NCBI GenBank assembly: GCA_021820665.1 | Contig: JAKADK010000024.1 | Coordinates: 1 to 35,947, forward strand | Direction of reading: 5' to 3' | Length of the DNA stretch: 35,947 bases | Source of the DNA: Actinomycetes bacterium | GTDB taxonomy: Bacteria > Actinomycetota > Acidimicrobiia > Acidimicrobiales > RAAP-2 | The notes under the pieces: model-generated | What the model saw: only the letters and a program-made list of their open reading frames with translations | What the model was told of the DNA's origin: nothing | Databases searched by the model: none | Shown: in pieces, positions 7,576-14,130 of the stretch | Position numbering within the stretch: the stretch's first letter is position 1 | How the letters are laid out: each line of letters begins with the position of its first letter | Position numbers and translations under genes: made by a program

Positions 7576-7975
7576 ACCACGGGAGGTGAGCGTCAGCACA
7601 GCTGCCCTTCAGTCTCTCTCCGATGTCGTTCACCAACGCAGCCGTCTCTCCGTGCTGGCCACACTCTACGAGGTGGGCCGATGCGACTTCGCCTTTCTGT
7701 CGCAGGTGACCGGCCTCACCGACGGAAACCTGTCGCGCCACCTGCAAATCCTCGAAGAAGGCGGCCTTGTGAAAATCGACAAGGTCTTCGTCGGCAAGCG
7801 GCCGCGCACGCTCCTCGAGCTCGCACCACAAGGCGTCCGCGCCTTCGAGCACGAGTTGAGCGTGCTACGAGATCTCGTGGAGGCGGCACGGCCCGCGCGA
7901 CGCGGCCGATCGGCAGCGGCACGGAAACGGATCACAAGCACAATCCCACCGGTTGTCGAGCCCGACACCACCTGA
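7568..7975 (+). CDS. Winged-helix transcriptional regulator (MarR/ArsR-like)
   Basis: The 135-aa protein contains VVHQRSRLSVLATLYEVGRC, FAFLSQVTGLTDGNLSRHLQ, ILEEGGLVKI and a wing with RTLLELAPQGVRAF, the layout of HTH_34/MarR-like repressors. The ATG at 7568 was chosen because it overlaps the preceding stop (7575), giving translational coupling; an in-frame upstream start also exists. The C-terminal 30 residues are basic and probably disordered. It most likely autoregulates through the palindrome at 6653-6673 and so controls both the secreted protein and its own operon. Confidence 0.8.
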   Translation: MYEPREVSVSTAALQSLSDVVHQRSRLSVLATLYEVGRCDFAFLSQVTGLTDGNLSRHLQILEEGGLVKIDKVFVGKRPRTLLELAPQGVRAFEHELSVLRDLVEAARPARRGRSAAARKRITSTIPPVVEPDTT

Positions 7976-8032
7976 CGGCCCTGGCGCTCTCGAATACGTA
8001 AAGAAAGTTTGAACGCGCTGCCGGTCGCTCGC

Positions 8033-8081
8033 GGTTGGGGCAGGTGCCGGGCGACGAAGGAGTGAGGCGCCTGCCCCAACC
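8033..8081 (+). terminator. Strong 16-bp stem, likely rho-independent terminator
   Basis: GGTTGGGGCAGG (8033-8044) and CCTGCCCCAACC (8070-8081) are perfectly complementary. Through one U-G pair the stem extends to 16 bp (8033-8048 with 8066-8081), leaving a 17-nt loop. It lies 57 nt after the regulator stop and is followed by TAGTTCTTCTTGG, a moderately U-rich tail. Confidence 0.65.
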
Positions 8082-8124
8082 TAGTTCTTCTTGGTCCACC
8101 CACTTCTGGATCTTGTGACAAGTT

Positions 8125-8640
8125 TCAGGCGGCGGCTCCAAGTCGTGCGCCGACGACGTAGTCCGTGACAGCGTGGTCGATGACATGGAGGGCGCTGCGC
8201 AGCTCTGGGGATGCTGGTGGCTTGTCGGCTTCAAGGAGGGGCGCGAGTAGGCGCGATCGGAGCTTGGTGTAGAAGACGGCGACGCGGATTCCCTCGGAGG
8301 TGAGGGTGTAGGTGTTGGTGCCCTCCTGGCGGGCGATCAGGCCGTGGAGGCGCAGGCGACGAAGGTCATAGCTCATCTGCGAGGAGCTGTAGTCCCGGCC
8401 GAGGAGTCCGGCCACCTGCCCGCGAAGGCTCTTGTTGGTGAAGCCGGTGACGGCGTGGATGACGAGGCAGAGAGCACCGGCCAGGGCCATGGCGCGTTCA
8501 TCCCCGAAGCGCAGTGCTCCGGTTCGTTGGCCCGCTTTCGCGTAAGGCTGGTGGATGCGCTCAAAGAGCGCAGTGCCGATGGCACAGCCCTGGCCGGCTC
8601 TCTCGATCATAAGCAGACGGTCGTTGACCTGGCGCGCCCG
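8125..8640 (-). pseudogene. 3' remnant of a mobile-element-associated winged-helix protein
   Basis: The frame holds a C-terminal segment with LRFGDERAMALAGALCLVI, then GFTNKSLRGQVAGLL, then SQMSYDLRRLRLHGLI and TYTLTSEGIRVAVFYTKL. It resembles the C-terminal part of a longer actinobacterial family (from memory about 400 aa) often found near mobile elements. The frame stays open upstream of the ATG at 8610 to about 8640 (RARQVNDRLLMIERAG), so that ATG is not the true start. At about 8640 it meets the recombinase remnant on the other strand. Function is unknown; the 'MSYDLRRLRLHGLI' segment suggests a DNA-binding winged helix. Confidence 0.55.
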
Positions 8641-9119
8641 GACGACCAGGTGCCATCGAGGCTGAGCTCAAGAAGGTCGACGCCGGCATCGAGCGCTACC
8701 TCCGAGCCTTCGAGACAGGCGCCATGCCCGAAACGTTGTGCGGGGAACGGGTGAAGGCACTTGGCGCCCAGGCAGCTGCCCTTCGAGCCCGGCGAGAGCA
8801 GCTGGCAGACGAGATGGAGGAGGCAGACCTCAGGCCACCTACGCGAGAGGAGCTCTCAGCGCTCCGTGAACAGGTGGCCGAAGCGGTGGCGAAGGGATCA
8901 CGAGGCCAGGTGAAGGCCTTACTCCAAGCCCTGATCCACGAGATCCGGGTGGACAGCCGCCACGCCATCCACCCGACCTTCCGTGTTCCTCTGGGCGGGG
9001 ACCACCACCAAGACGATGCGGTTCGCGCACCGTCCCGATCGGTGGGCCGTACAGGACTCGAACCTGTGACCCCTTGCGCGTCATGCAAGTGCGCTACCAG
9101 CTGCGCCAACGGCCCGTGA
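8628..9119 (+). pseudogene. C-terminal remnant of a serine recombinase, ending inside antisense tRNA-Val
   Basis: From about 8652 the frame reads AIEAELKKVDAGIERYLRAF, ETGAMPETLCGERVKAL, a coiled-coil (LRARREQLADEMEEADL), EELSALREQVAEAV, KALLQALIHEIRVDSRHAI and PTFRVP. This is the C-terminal coiled-coil and tail of large serine recombinases. The catalytic N-terminal domain and zinc-ribbon region are missing, and an in-frame TGA at 8625 blocks extension. The last ~25 residues (VGRTGLEPVTPCASCKCATS and on to ANGP) are the antisense translation of the tRNA-Val gene, with the stop at 9117-9119. It is probably the relic of an element integrated at the tRNA 3' end. The shorter ATG-initiated frame starts at 8724. 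Confidence 0.65.
9043..9115 (-). tRNA. tRNA-Val (GAC)
   Basis: The minus strand folds into a complete 73-nt cloverleaf: acceptor GGGCCGT/ACGGCCC, D-stem GCGC/GCGC, anticodon stem CTTGC/GCAAG with loop ATGACGC (anticodon GAC), T-stem ACAGG/CCTGT with loop TTCGAGT, and discriminator A. CCA is not encoded. The base after the anticodon is G rather than the more usual A for this anticodon. The whole gene lies antisense within the recombinase remnant frame and likely served as an attachment site. Confidence 0.9.
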
Positions 9120-9125
9120 GCGGAG

Positions 9126-9131
9126 ACCCTA
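9126..9131 (-). promoter_or_regulatory. Possible -10 of tRNA-Val
   Basis: TAGGGT on the minus strand lies 10 nt before the tRNA 5' end. No clear -35 is visible. The rest of 9120-9330 shows no gene. Confidence 0.3.
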
Positions 9132-9318
9132 CCACCGGCCTTCGCCACCAGCGCTCCACAGGCGGGCCCCGGCGACGCGCCCCGCACGCGTCCCCAAGAC
9201 CCGTGACACGATGAAAGGCACGGGGCGAGGAAGACAGGGAGAGCAAAGGGAGAGCAGCAGCCCCGTTGCCGTTGCTCCCGTTCAGGGATCCCACCGCCAG
9301 CCTCTGCCACCGAGCATC

Positions 9319-9330
9319 TACACTGACCGC
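9319..9330 (+). promoter_or_regulatory. Leaderless-type -10 before the MFS gene
   Basis: TACACT (9319-9324) is followed by exactly 6 nt (GACCGC) and the GTG start at 9331. There is no Shine-Dalgarno sequence, so transcription probably begins at the start codon. Confidence 0.5.
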
Positions 9331-10860
9331 GTGGCCGAGGCGAACACGACCGCTGGTGTAGCTGCCACCTCCGCCGAGGGCGCCCGTCCGGTTCGACGGG
9401 GTCTGGCGATGGCCGTCGTCATGACCGGTGTCCTCATCACCGCCGTCGACACCACCATCGTGGTGCTGGCGCTGCCCGAGATCGAGCGGGGGCTCCACGT
9501 CGCCCTGGCCTCGGTCATCTGGGTCGTCATCGGTTACCTCCTCGTCGTCACGCTGCTCGCCTCCCAGGTCGGACGCATGGGTGACATGTTCGGACGGGTC
9601 CGGATGTACGAAGCAGGCTTTGTCGTGTTCATCGTGGGCTCCGCCTTGTGCGCGTTGTCGTGGAACGAGGCTTCGATCATCGCCTTCCGTCTCCTCCAGG
9701 GCGTTGGCGGCGCCTTCGTCAGCGCGAACAGCGGCGCCGTCATCGCCGACCTGTTCCCGCCCCATGAACGGGGACGGGCCTACGGGTTCAACGGGATCGG
9801 CTGGAGCATGGGAGCGGTGCTCGGCATCGTGCTCGGCGGCCTGATCGTCACGTTCATCTCGTGGCGGTGGATCTTCTGGATCAACGTGCCGATCGGTATC
9901 GCCGCCGTCTCCCTGGCGCTGAGGGTCCTCCACGACACGGGTAATCGCCAACACCACCGGCTCGACCTCGTGGGTATGGTGATGGCCGGCCTCGGTCTCT
10001 TCGGCGTCCTGTGGGGAGTGACCAACCTCTCCACCCACTCGCTCGACTCCTCCCTCGTCGGCTTCCTGGTCGGCGGGGTGGCCTGCCTCGCGCTGTTCGT
10101 CGTCATCGAGCATCGGCAGGCCGAGCCGATGGTGCATCTCTCCTTGTTCCGGGTGCCGACGATGTCGCCCTCTCTGCTCGCCGCGCTGTGCCAGGGGCTC
10201 GCCAACTACGCCGTGCTCTTCCTCGTCATCATGTACCTGCAAGGGCCCCGAGGCCTCTCCCCGCTCCACGCATCGCTGCTGCTCGTCCCCGGCTACCTGA
10301 TCGGCGGTGCGATCGGCCCCTTCTCCGGTCGCATGGCGGACCGTGTCGGACCCGTCATCCCCGCCACCCTCGGCCTCCTCGTCCAGGTCGTCGCCCTGTT
10401 CCTCTACGCCCACCTGGGCATCACTACCGGGCTGTGGCTCGTCGTCGTGGCCAGCGTGGTGAACGGGATCGGGTCGTCGAGCTTCTTCCCGGCGAACAAC
10501 TCTGCCGTCATGAAGGCCTCTCCCGCAGAGTCCTACGGCATCTCCTCCGGCGTCCTCCGGACGTTCCAGAACACCGGGATGGTCTTCTCCTTCTCCATGG
10601 CCATCCTCATCGCCTCACGATCGATCCCGCGCCACATTGCTTTCGCCATCTTCGTCGGCACGGCGAAGTTGCATGGGCATGTGGCCTCCGTCTTCACGGC
10701 CGGCCTCCACTCCGCCTTCTACGCCTCCATGGGGTTCCTCGTGCTCGCAGCCGTGCTCTCCGCCACCCGGGTGCGGCACCGCTTCGCTACCCGGCCCCCG
10801 GCGACGGCCGCCGGCGCCCGTACGGACGCACCGACCAGGTCAGTCGCCGTCGGCGACTGA
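9331..10860 (+). CDS. MFS drug/metabolite exporter, DHA2 (EmrB/QacA-like) family
   Basis: The 509-aa protein has ~14 predicted membrane helices, as in the 14-TMS DHA2 branch of proton-driven multidrug exporters. TM1 carries ITAVDTTIVVLALPEI, matching the family 'D1' motif D(x)TIVxxALP. Loop 2-3 has GRMGDMFGRVRMYEAG (motif A), TM4 IIAFRLLQGVGGAFV, and after TM5 comes WRWIFWINVPIG. The GTG at 9331 was chosen because an ideally spaced -10 precedes it and TM1 begins ~30 residues later; the longer open frame adds only a Ser/Pro/Arg-rich stretch. The substrate cannot be told. It is transcribed alone, between two tRNA genes. Confidence 0.9.
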   Translation: MAEANTTAGVAATSAEGARPVRRGLAMAVVMTGVLITAVDTTIVVLALPEIERGLHVALASVIWVVIGYLLVVTLLASQVGRMGDMFGRVRMYEAGFVVFIVGSALCALSWNEASIIAFRLLQGVGGAFVSANSGAVIADLFPPHERGRAYGFNGIGWSMGAVLGIVLGGLIVTFISWRWIFWINVPIGIAAVSLALRVLHDTGNRQHHRLDLVGMVMAGLGLFGVLWGVTNLSTHSLDSSLVGFLVGGVACLALFVVIEHRQAEPMVHLSLFRVPTMSPSLLAALCQGLANYAVLFLVIMYLQGPRGLSPLHASLLLVPGYLIGGAIGPFSGRMADRVGPVIPATLGLLVQVVALFLYAHLGITTGLWLVVVASVVNGIGSSSFFPANNSAVMKASPAESYGISSGVLRTFQNTGMVFSFSMAILIASRSIPRHIAFAIFVGTAKLHGHVASVFTAGLHSAFYASMGFLVLAAVLSATRVRHRFATRPPATAAGARTDAPTRSVAVGD

Positions 10861-10878
10861 CCTCACCGATGACTCCAG

Positions 10879-10950
10879 AGGCGGCGGGCGGAATCGAACC
10901 GCCGTACGGGGCTTTGCAGGCCCCTGCCTAAACCACTCGGCCACGCCGCC
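10879..10950 (-). tRNA. tRNA-Cys (GCA)
   Basis: The 72-nt minus-strand cloverleaf has acceptor GGCGGCG/CGCCGCC, a 3-bp D-stem GCC/GGC, anticodon stem GGGGC/GCCCC with loop CTGCAAA (anticodon GCA), T-stem GGCGG/CCGCC with loop TTCGATT, and discriminator T (U73), the cysteine identity base. CCA is not encoded. An inverted repeat GAGCGGA/TCCGCTC (10958-10976) lies just upstream. Confidence 0.95.
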
Positions 10951-11043
10951 AAGGCGCGAGCGGAGCCTATCCGCTCCCCGTACCCCCGCCGCACCGCTGG
11001 CACCCTGGTCACCCCGGGGTCGGCAAGGTGGTTGAATCGCACC

Positions 11044-12069
11044 ATGCGCATCGGACTCATCGCCCCGCCGTGGACACCCATACCGCCGCCGCTCTACGGA
11101 GGGATCGAGGTGGTGGTCGACCAGTTGGCCCAGGGCCTCCAGGCGGCGGGGCACGACGTCCTTTTGTGCACCACCGGCGATTCCACGTGTCCTGTCCCAA
11201 AGACGTGGGTTCTCCCGGAAGCGGAAGGCGATCGCATCGGCAGTGCCGTTCCCGAGCTACGCCACGTGCTCCACGCCTATGAAGCGGTCAGGGACTGCGA
11301 CATCGTCCACGACCACACGATCTTCGGCCCCTTCCACGCCATTGCCTTCCCCGACCTGCCGGTGGTGACGACCATCCACGGCCCGTTCAACGACGACCTG
11401 AGGCAGATCTATGCAGCACTCGTCCCACGGGTGCCGATCGTCGCCATCTCCCACGCCCAGCACCGGGCCGCACCGGAGATCCCGGTGGCCAGGGTGATCC
11501 ACCACGGCATCGACGCCACGGTCTTCCCGGTCGGCGACGGGTCGGGCGACAGCGATGGGCCCTACCTGCTGTTCCTCGGGCGCATGGCCCCTGACAAGGG
11601 CGCGCACCGAGCCGTCCGCGCTGCCCGGAAGGCCGGGGTCCGGCTGCTCATGGCGGCGAAGATGCGAGAGCCGCGAGAACGCCAGTACTTCGCCGAGGTC
11701 GTCGAACCGCTCCTCGGCGCTGATGCCGTCTACCTCGGCGAGGTACCCCACGAGCGGAAGCTGGAGCTCCTCGCCGGCGCGACGGGGCTCCTGTTCCCGA
11801 TCCGGTGGAACGAGCCCTTCGGGATGGTGATGATCGAGGCGATGGCCTGTGGCACACCCGTGATCGCCTTCCGGGAAGGCGCCGCACCCGAGGTGGTCGA
11901 CGACGGGCAGACCGGGTTCCTCTGCGACGACGAGGCAGGGATGGTCGACGCCATCGGCAGGCTCGGCAGCATCTCGCGCCTCACCTGTCGGCAGGCCGTC
12001 GAAGGCTACTTCTCCGCCGAGCGCATGGTGAGCGAGCACATCGAGCTGTACGAGGAGCTCCGCCGGTAG
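11044..12069 (+). CDS. Glycosyltransferase family 4 (GT-B fold)
   Basis: The 341-aa protein starts MRIGLIAPPWTPIPPPLYGG, with GGIE binding the nucleotide-sugar diphosphate, and reads GIEVVVDQLAQGLQAAGHDV, the typical GT4 N-domain. The C-domain has YLLFLGRMAPDKGAHRAVRA (strand and K of the donor site), LLFPIRWNEPFGMVMIEAMA with the EPFGMVxIEAMACGTPV signature (an EX7E-type motif) and GQTGFL. It should transfer a sugar from an NDP-sugar to an unknown acceptor on the cytoplasmic side. TTGAAT lies 6 nt before the ATG, a weaker leaderless-type arrangement; an in-frame TTG at 11032 is less likely. No glycan cluster surrounds it. Confidence 0.9.
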   Translation: MRIGLIAPPWTPIPPPLYGGIEVVVDQLAQGLQAAGHDVLLCTTGDSTCPVPKTWVLPEAEGDRIGSAVPELRHVLHAYEAVRDCDIVHDHTIFGPFHAIAFPDLPVVTTIHGPFNDDLRQIYAALVPRVPIVAISHAQHRAAPEIPVARVIHHGIDATVFPVGDGSGDSDGPYLLFLGRMAPDKGAHRAVRAARKAGVRLLMAAKMREPRERQYFAEVVEPLLGADAVYLGEVPHERKLELLAGATGLLFPIRWNEPFGMVMIEAMACGTPVIAFREGAAPEVVDDGQTGFLCDDEAGMVDAIGRLGSISRLTCRQAVEGYFSAERMVSEHIELYEELRR

Positions 12070-12231
12070 CGTCGCCGCACGGCATGACGGAGCATCGGCA
12101 GGCACGTCACGGGGTCACGGACCGTCGCGCTGCCACGTGCATGTCGGCCGCGTCGTAGCGTGCTCAGGCGGCCGAGACACCGTGGTCCGCTACCGCCAGG
12201 GCCGGTGACTCGGCGGCTACTGTGAGGAGAG

Positions 12232-13656
12232 ATGCAGTTCAAACGGGGCCCGTCGTCATCGGAGATGATGCGCGTCGTCATGTCCGTCACGACGGCGGTC
12301 TACGTGACCATCCCGGTGTACGCCGCAGCGGTGCTGCTCTACCGGCGCGGCGTCAAGGTCGGTGCCGACATCGCTACCGCCTACGCCCTGGCCGGTGTCC
12401 TTCTCTGTCTGACCGTCTACGACTACCGGCGGACCCGCCGACGACGGGCCGAGATGAACGTCCCGTTCGCGCTCGCCCAGCTCCTTGTCGGCGTGGCGGT
12501 CGTCACCTTCGTGAACCTGGGTGCCGGAGGCGCCCCCGGAACGTACCGGATCCTCTACCTTCTTCCCCTCGTCGTCGTGGCAGTCATGGGCGACCTTGCC
12601 TTGATCGCGACCGTCTGGACGGTGTCCCTGGCATGCCTGGGCTACGTCGTCTTCCGACAGACGGGTCACCAGGTGGACACCACGGTCTGGACGATGGTGA
12701 TCGACGGTTCGGCGTGGGGAGCGGTCGTGGTGGCCGTGCATCTGGCGGCACAGCGCTTCCTTGCCGGCACGGCCACCGCCGAGGCTGTGGCCGAATTGGC
12801 TGGTGTGGCCGACCGTGTAGAGCGGTGGCCCGAGGGTCTCGCCCCATGCATGCCGCTTATCGCCCGGGCACTCGACGCCGACCGGGTCTTCATGTTCGCC
12901 GGATCGCCAGGTGCCACGCTCGGCGCGATTGCCACCCATCCCCAGGGCGCCGGGGTGCATCCTGCCCTCGCCACCGGTGCAGCCCGGGCGCTTGACGGTG
13001 ACCGCATCGTCTACGCGGGCGAACTGGTCTTCATCCCTGGGCGGACGGCCTCCGGCCTCGACGTGGTCATCGTGATCCGTCAGGCCGCTCGGCACCACGT
13101 GCGCTCGGAGATCGCCGTCACGGTCAGCCGACTGATCGTCGGCATCGTCGACCGCGCGTCCCTGATCGGTAGCTTGCGCGAACTCGCCATGACCGACCCC
13201 CTCACCGGCCTGCCCAACCGTCGGTCCATGTTCGAGTCGCTCGACCGCCTCGTAGCCATCGCCGCCCGGAACGCCGAACCGTTCTCGGTCGCCATGATCG
13301 ACCTCGACCACTTCAAGGACTACAACGACCGATGCGGCCACCAGGCCGGGGACCAGATCCTCCGCGATCTCGGCGCCGCGTTCACCGCCGGGATCCGCCA
13401 CCAGGACCTCGTCGCCCGGTACGGCGGTGAAGAATTCTGCGTCCTCATGCCCGGTACCACCGTCCGCGGCGCGGCGACACTCCTCGACCATCTCCGCCGG
13501 CAGCAGTCCGAGGGGAGCGTGGCGGTCGTGTCTTTCTCTGCCGGCATCGCCCAGTGGGACGGCCACGAAACGCCCGACGAGCTGCTCGCCCGGGCGGACG
13601 CTGCGCTCTATCGGGCCAAGGAGCACGGGCGCGACCGGGTCGAGACCGCTGCGTAA
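12232..13656 (+). CDS. Membrane-bound diguanylate cyclase (GGDEF)
   Basis: The 474-aa protein has five or six hydrophobic helices in residues ~15-185 (for example ILYLLPLVVVAVMGDLALIA), a ~120-residue GAF-like region (~190-300), and a C-terminal GGDEF domain starting MTDPLTGLPNRRSMFE. The active-site loop is RYGGEEF with GGEEF at 398-402. The product-inhibition I-site RHQD (389-392) is placed five residues before it and is intact. It should make cyclic di-GMP from two GTP in response to an unknown signal. TACTGT and GAGGAG lie just before the ATG. No EAL or PilZ protein is nearby. Confidence 0.92.
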   Translation: MQFKRGPSSSEMMRVVMSVTTAVYVTIPVYAAAVLLYRRGVKVGADIATAYALAGVLLCLTVYDYRRTRRRRAEMNVPFALAQLLVGVAVVTFVNLGAGGAPGTYRILYLLPLVVVAVMGDLALIATVWTVSLACLGYVVFRQTGHQVDTTVWTMVIDGSAWGAVVVAVHLAAQRFLAGTATAEAVAELAGVADRVERWPEGLAPCMPLIARALDADRVFMFAGSPGATLGAIATHPQGAGVHPALATGAARALDGDRIVYAGELVFIPGRTASGLDVVIVIRQAARHHVRSEIAVTVSRLIVGIVDRASLIGSLRELAMTDPLTGLPNRRSMFESLDRLVAIAARNAEPFSVAMIDLDHFKDYNDRCGHQAGDQILRDLGAAFTAGIRHQDLVARYGGEEFCVLMPGTTVRGAATLLDHLRRQQSEGSVAVVSFSAGIAQWDGHETPDELLARADAALYRAKEHGRDRVETAA

Positions 13657-13715
13657 GGGAACACCTCTCCGAACACCCGCTCCCTGAACAGGGACGTGCG
13701 AAGTGCCCGTCCGCT

Positions 13716-13753
13716 GCCGGCGACAGCTGCTCAGGCCGGCGACAGCTGCTCAG
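13716..13753. repeat. Two tandem 19-bp repeats between convergent genes
   Basis: GCCGGCGACAGCTGCTCAG occurs at 13716-13734 and again at 13735-13753, in the gap between the diguanylate cyclase and the convergent small membrane protein. A short palindrome, TCCCTGAACAGGGA (13681-13694), lies just upstream. No function is evident. Confidence 0.6.
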
Positions 13754-13765
13754 GCGCGACGCGGC

Positions 13766-14026
13766 TCAGGCATGACGCCTGAACAGGATCCACCCGATGG
13801 CGGCCACGACCCCCACCACCACCACGGCCTTGACGGCGAGCCAGATCATCCCTACGACGAAATTGAGGAGGGCGAAGGCCACGACCACGGCGACGACGCC
13901 ACCGGCGACCATCAGGGCCATGTCGAATGTCCGCAGTCCAGAACGCTTCACGTGCTCTGTCTGGCGTGATTCCACTCGCGTGTCGAGCTCCTTGGCCACG
14001 CCTTCATGGTAGTCCGCCGGGCGCAC
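13766..14026 (-). CDS. Small membrane protein of unknown function
   Basis: The frame encodes up to 86 residues: a charged N-terminus (KELDTRVESRQTEHVKRS) and two hydrophobic segments, MALMVAGGVVAVVVAFALLN and WLAVKAVVVVGVVAAIGWIL, ending FRRHA. The annotated GTG start at 14026 lacks a Shine-Dalgarno sequence; an in-frame GTG at 13999 would give 77 residues. It is convergent with the diguanylate cyclase and divergent from glnD. No family is recognised; it resembles many small phage-shock-like or anchor proteins only in general layout. Confidence 0.6.
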   Translation of the reverse strand: MRPADYHEGVAKELDTRVESRQTEHVKRSGLRTFDMALMVAGGVVAVVVAFALLNFVVGMIWLAVKAVVVVGVVAAIGWILFRRHA

Positions 14027-14118
14027 CGGGAGATGGCGCCCGCCCGCAACCCGACCAGGGGGCTCGGGTTCCCCGAACCGTCGGCGCCGGCCCGAACGGC
14101 CACCCAGCCGTCCGGTGC

Positions 14119-14130
14119 TACCGTCCGGCA
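14119..14130 (+). promoter_or_regulatory. Leaderless-type -10 before glnD
   Basis: TACCGT (14119-14124) is followed by exactly 6 nt (CCGGCA) and the GTG start at 14131, without a Shine-Dalgarno sequence. Confidence 0.5.

Noticed and set aside
9094-10413. A 439-codon minus-strand open frame opposite the MFS gene
   Set aside because: It is antisense to a clear transporter gene, and its Asp/Glu/His/Gly-rich composition is the usual product of high-GC antisense reading.
12256-13626. A 456-codon minus-strand open frame opposite the diguanylate cyclase
   Set aside because: The plus strand has an unmistakable GGDEF protein; the antisense product is low-complexity and without motifs.
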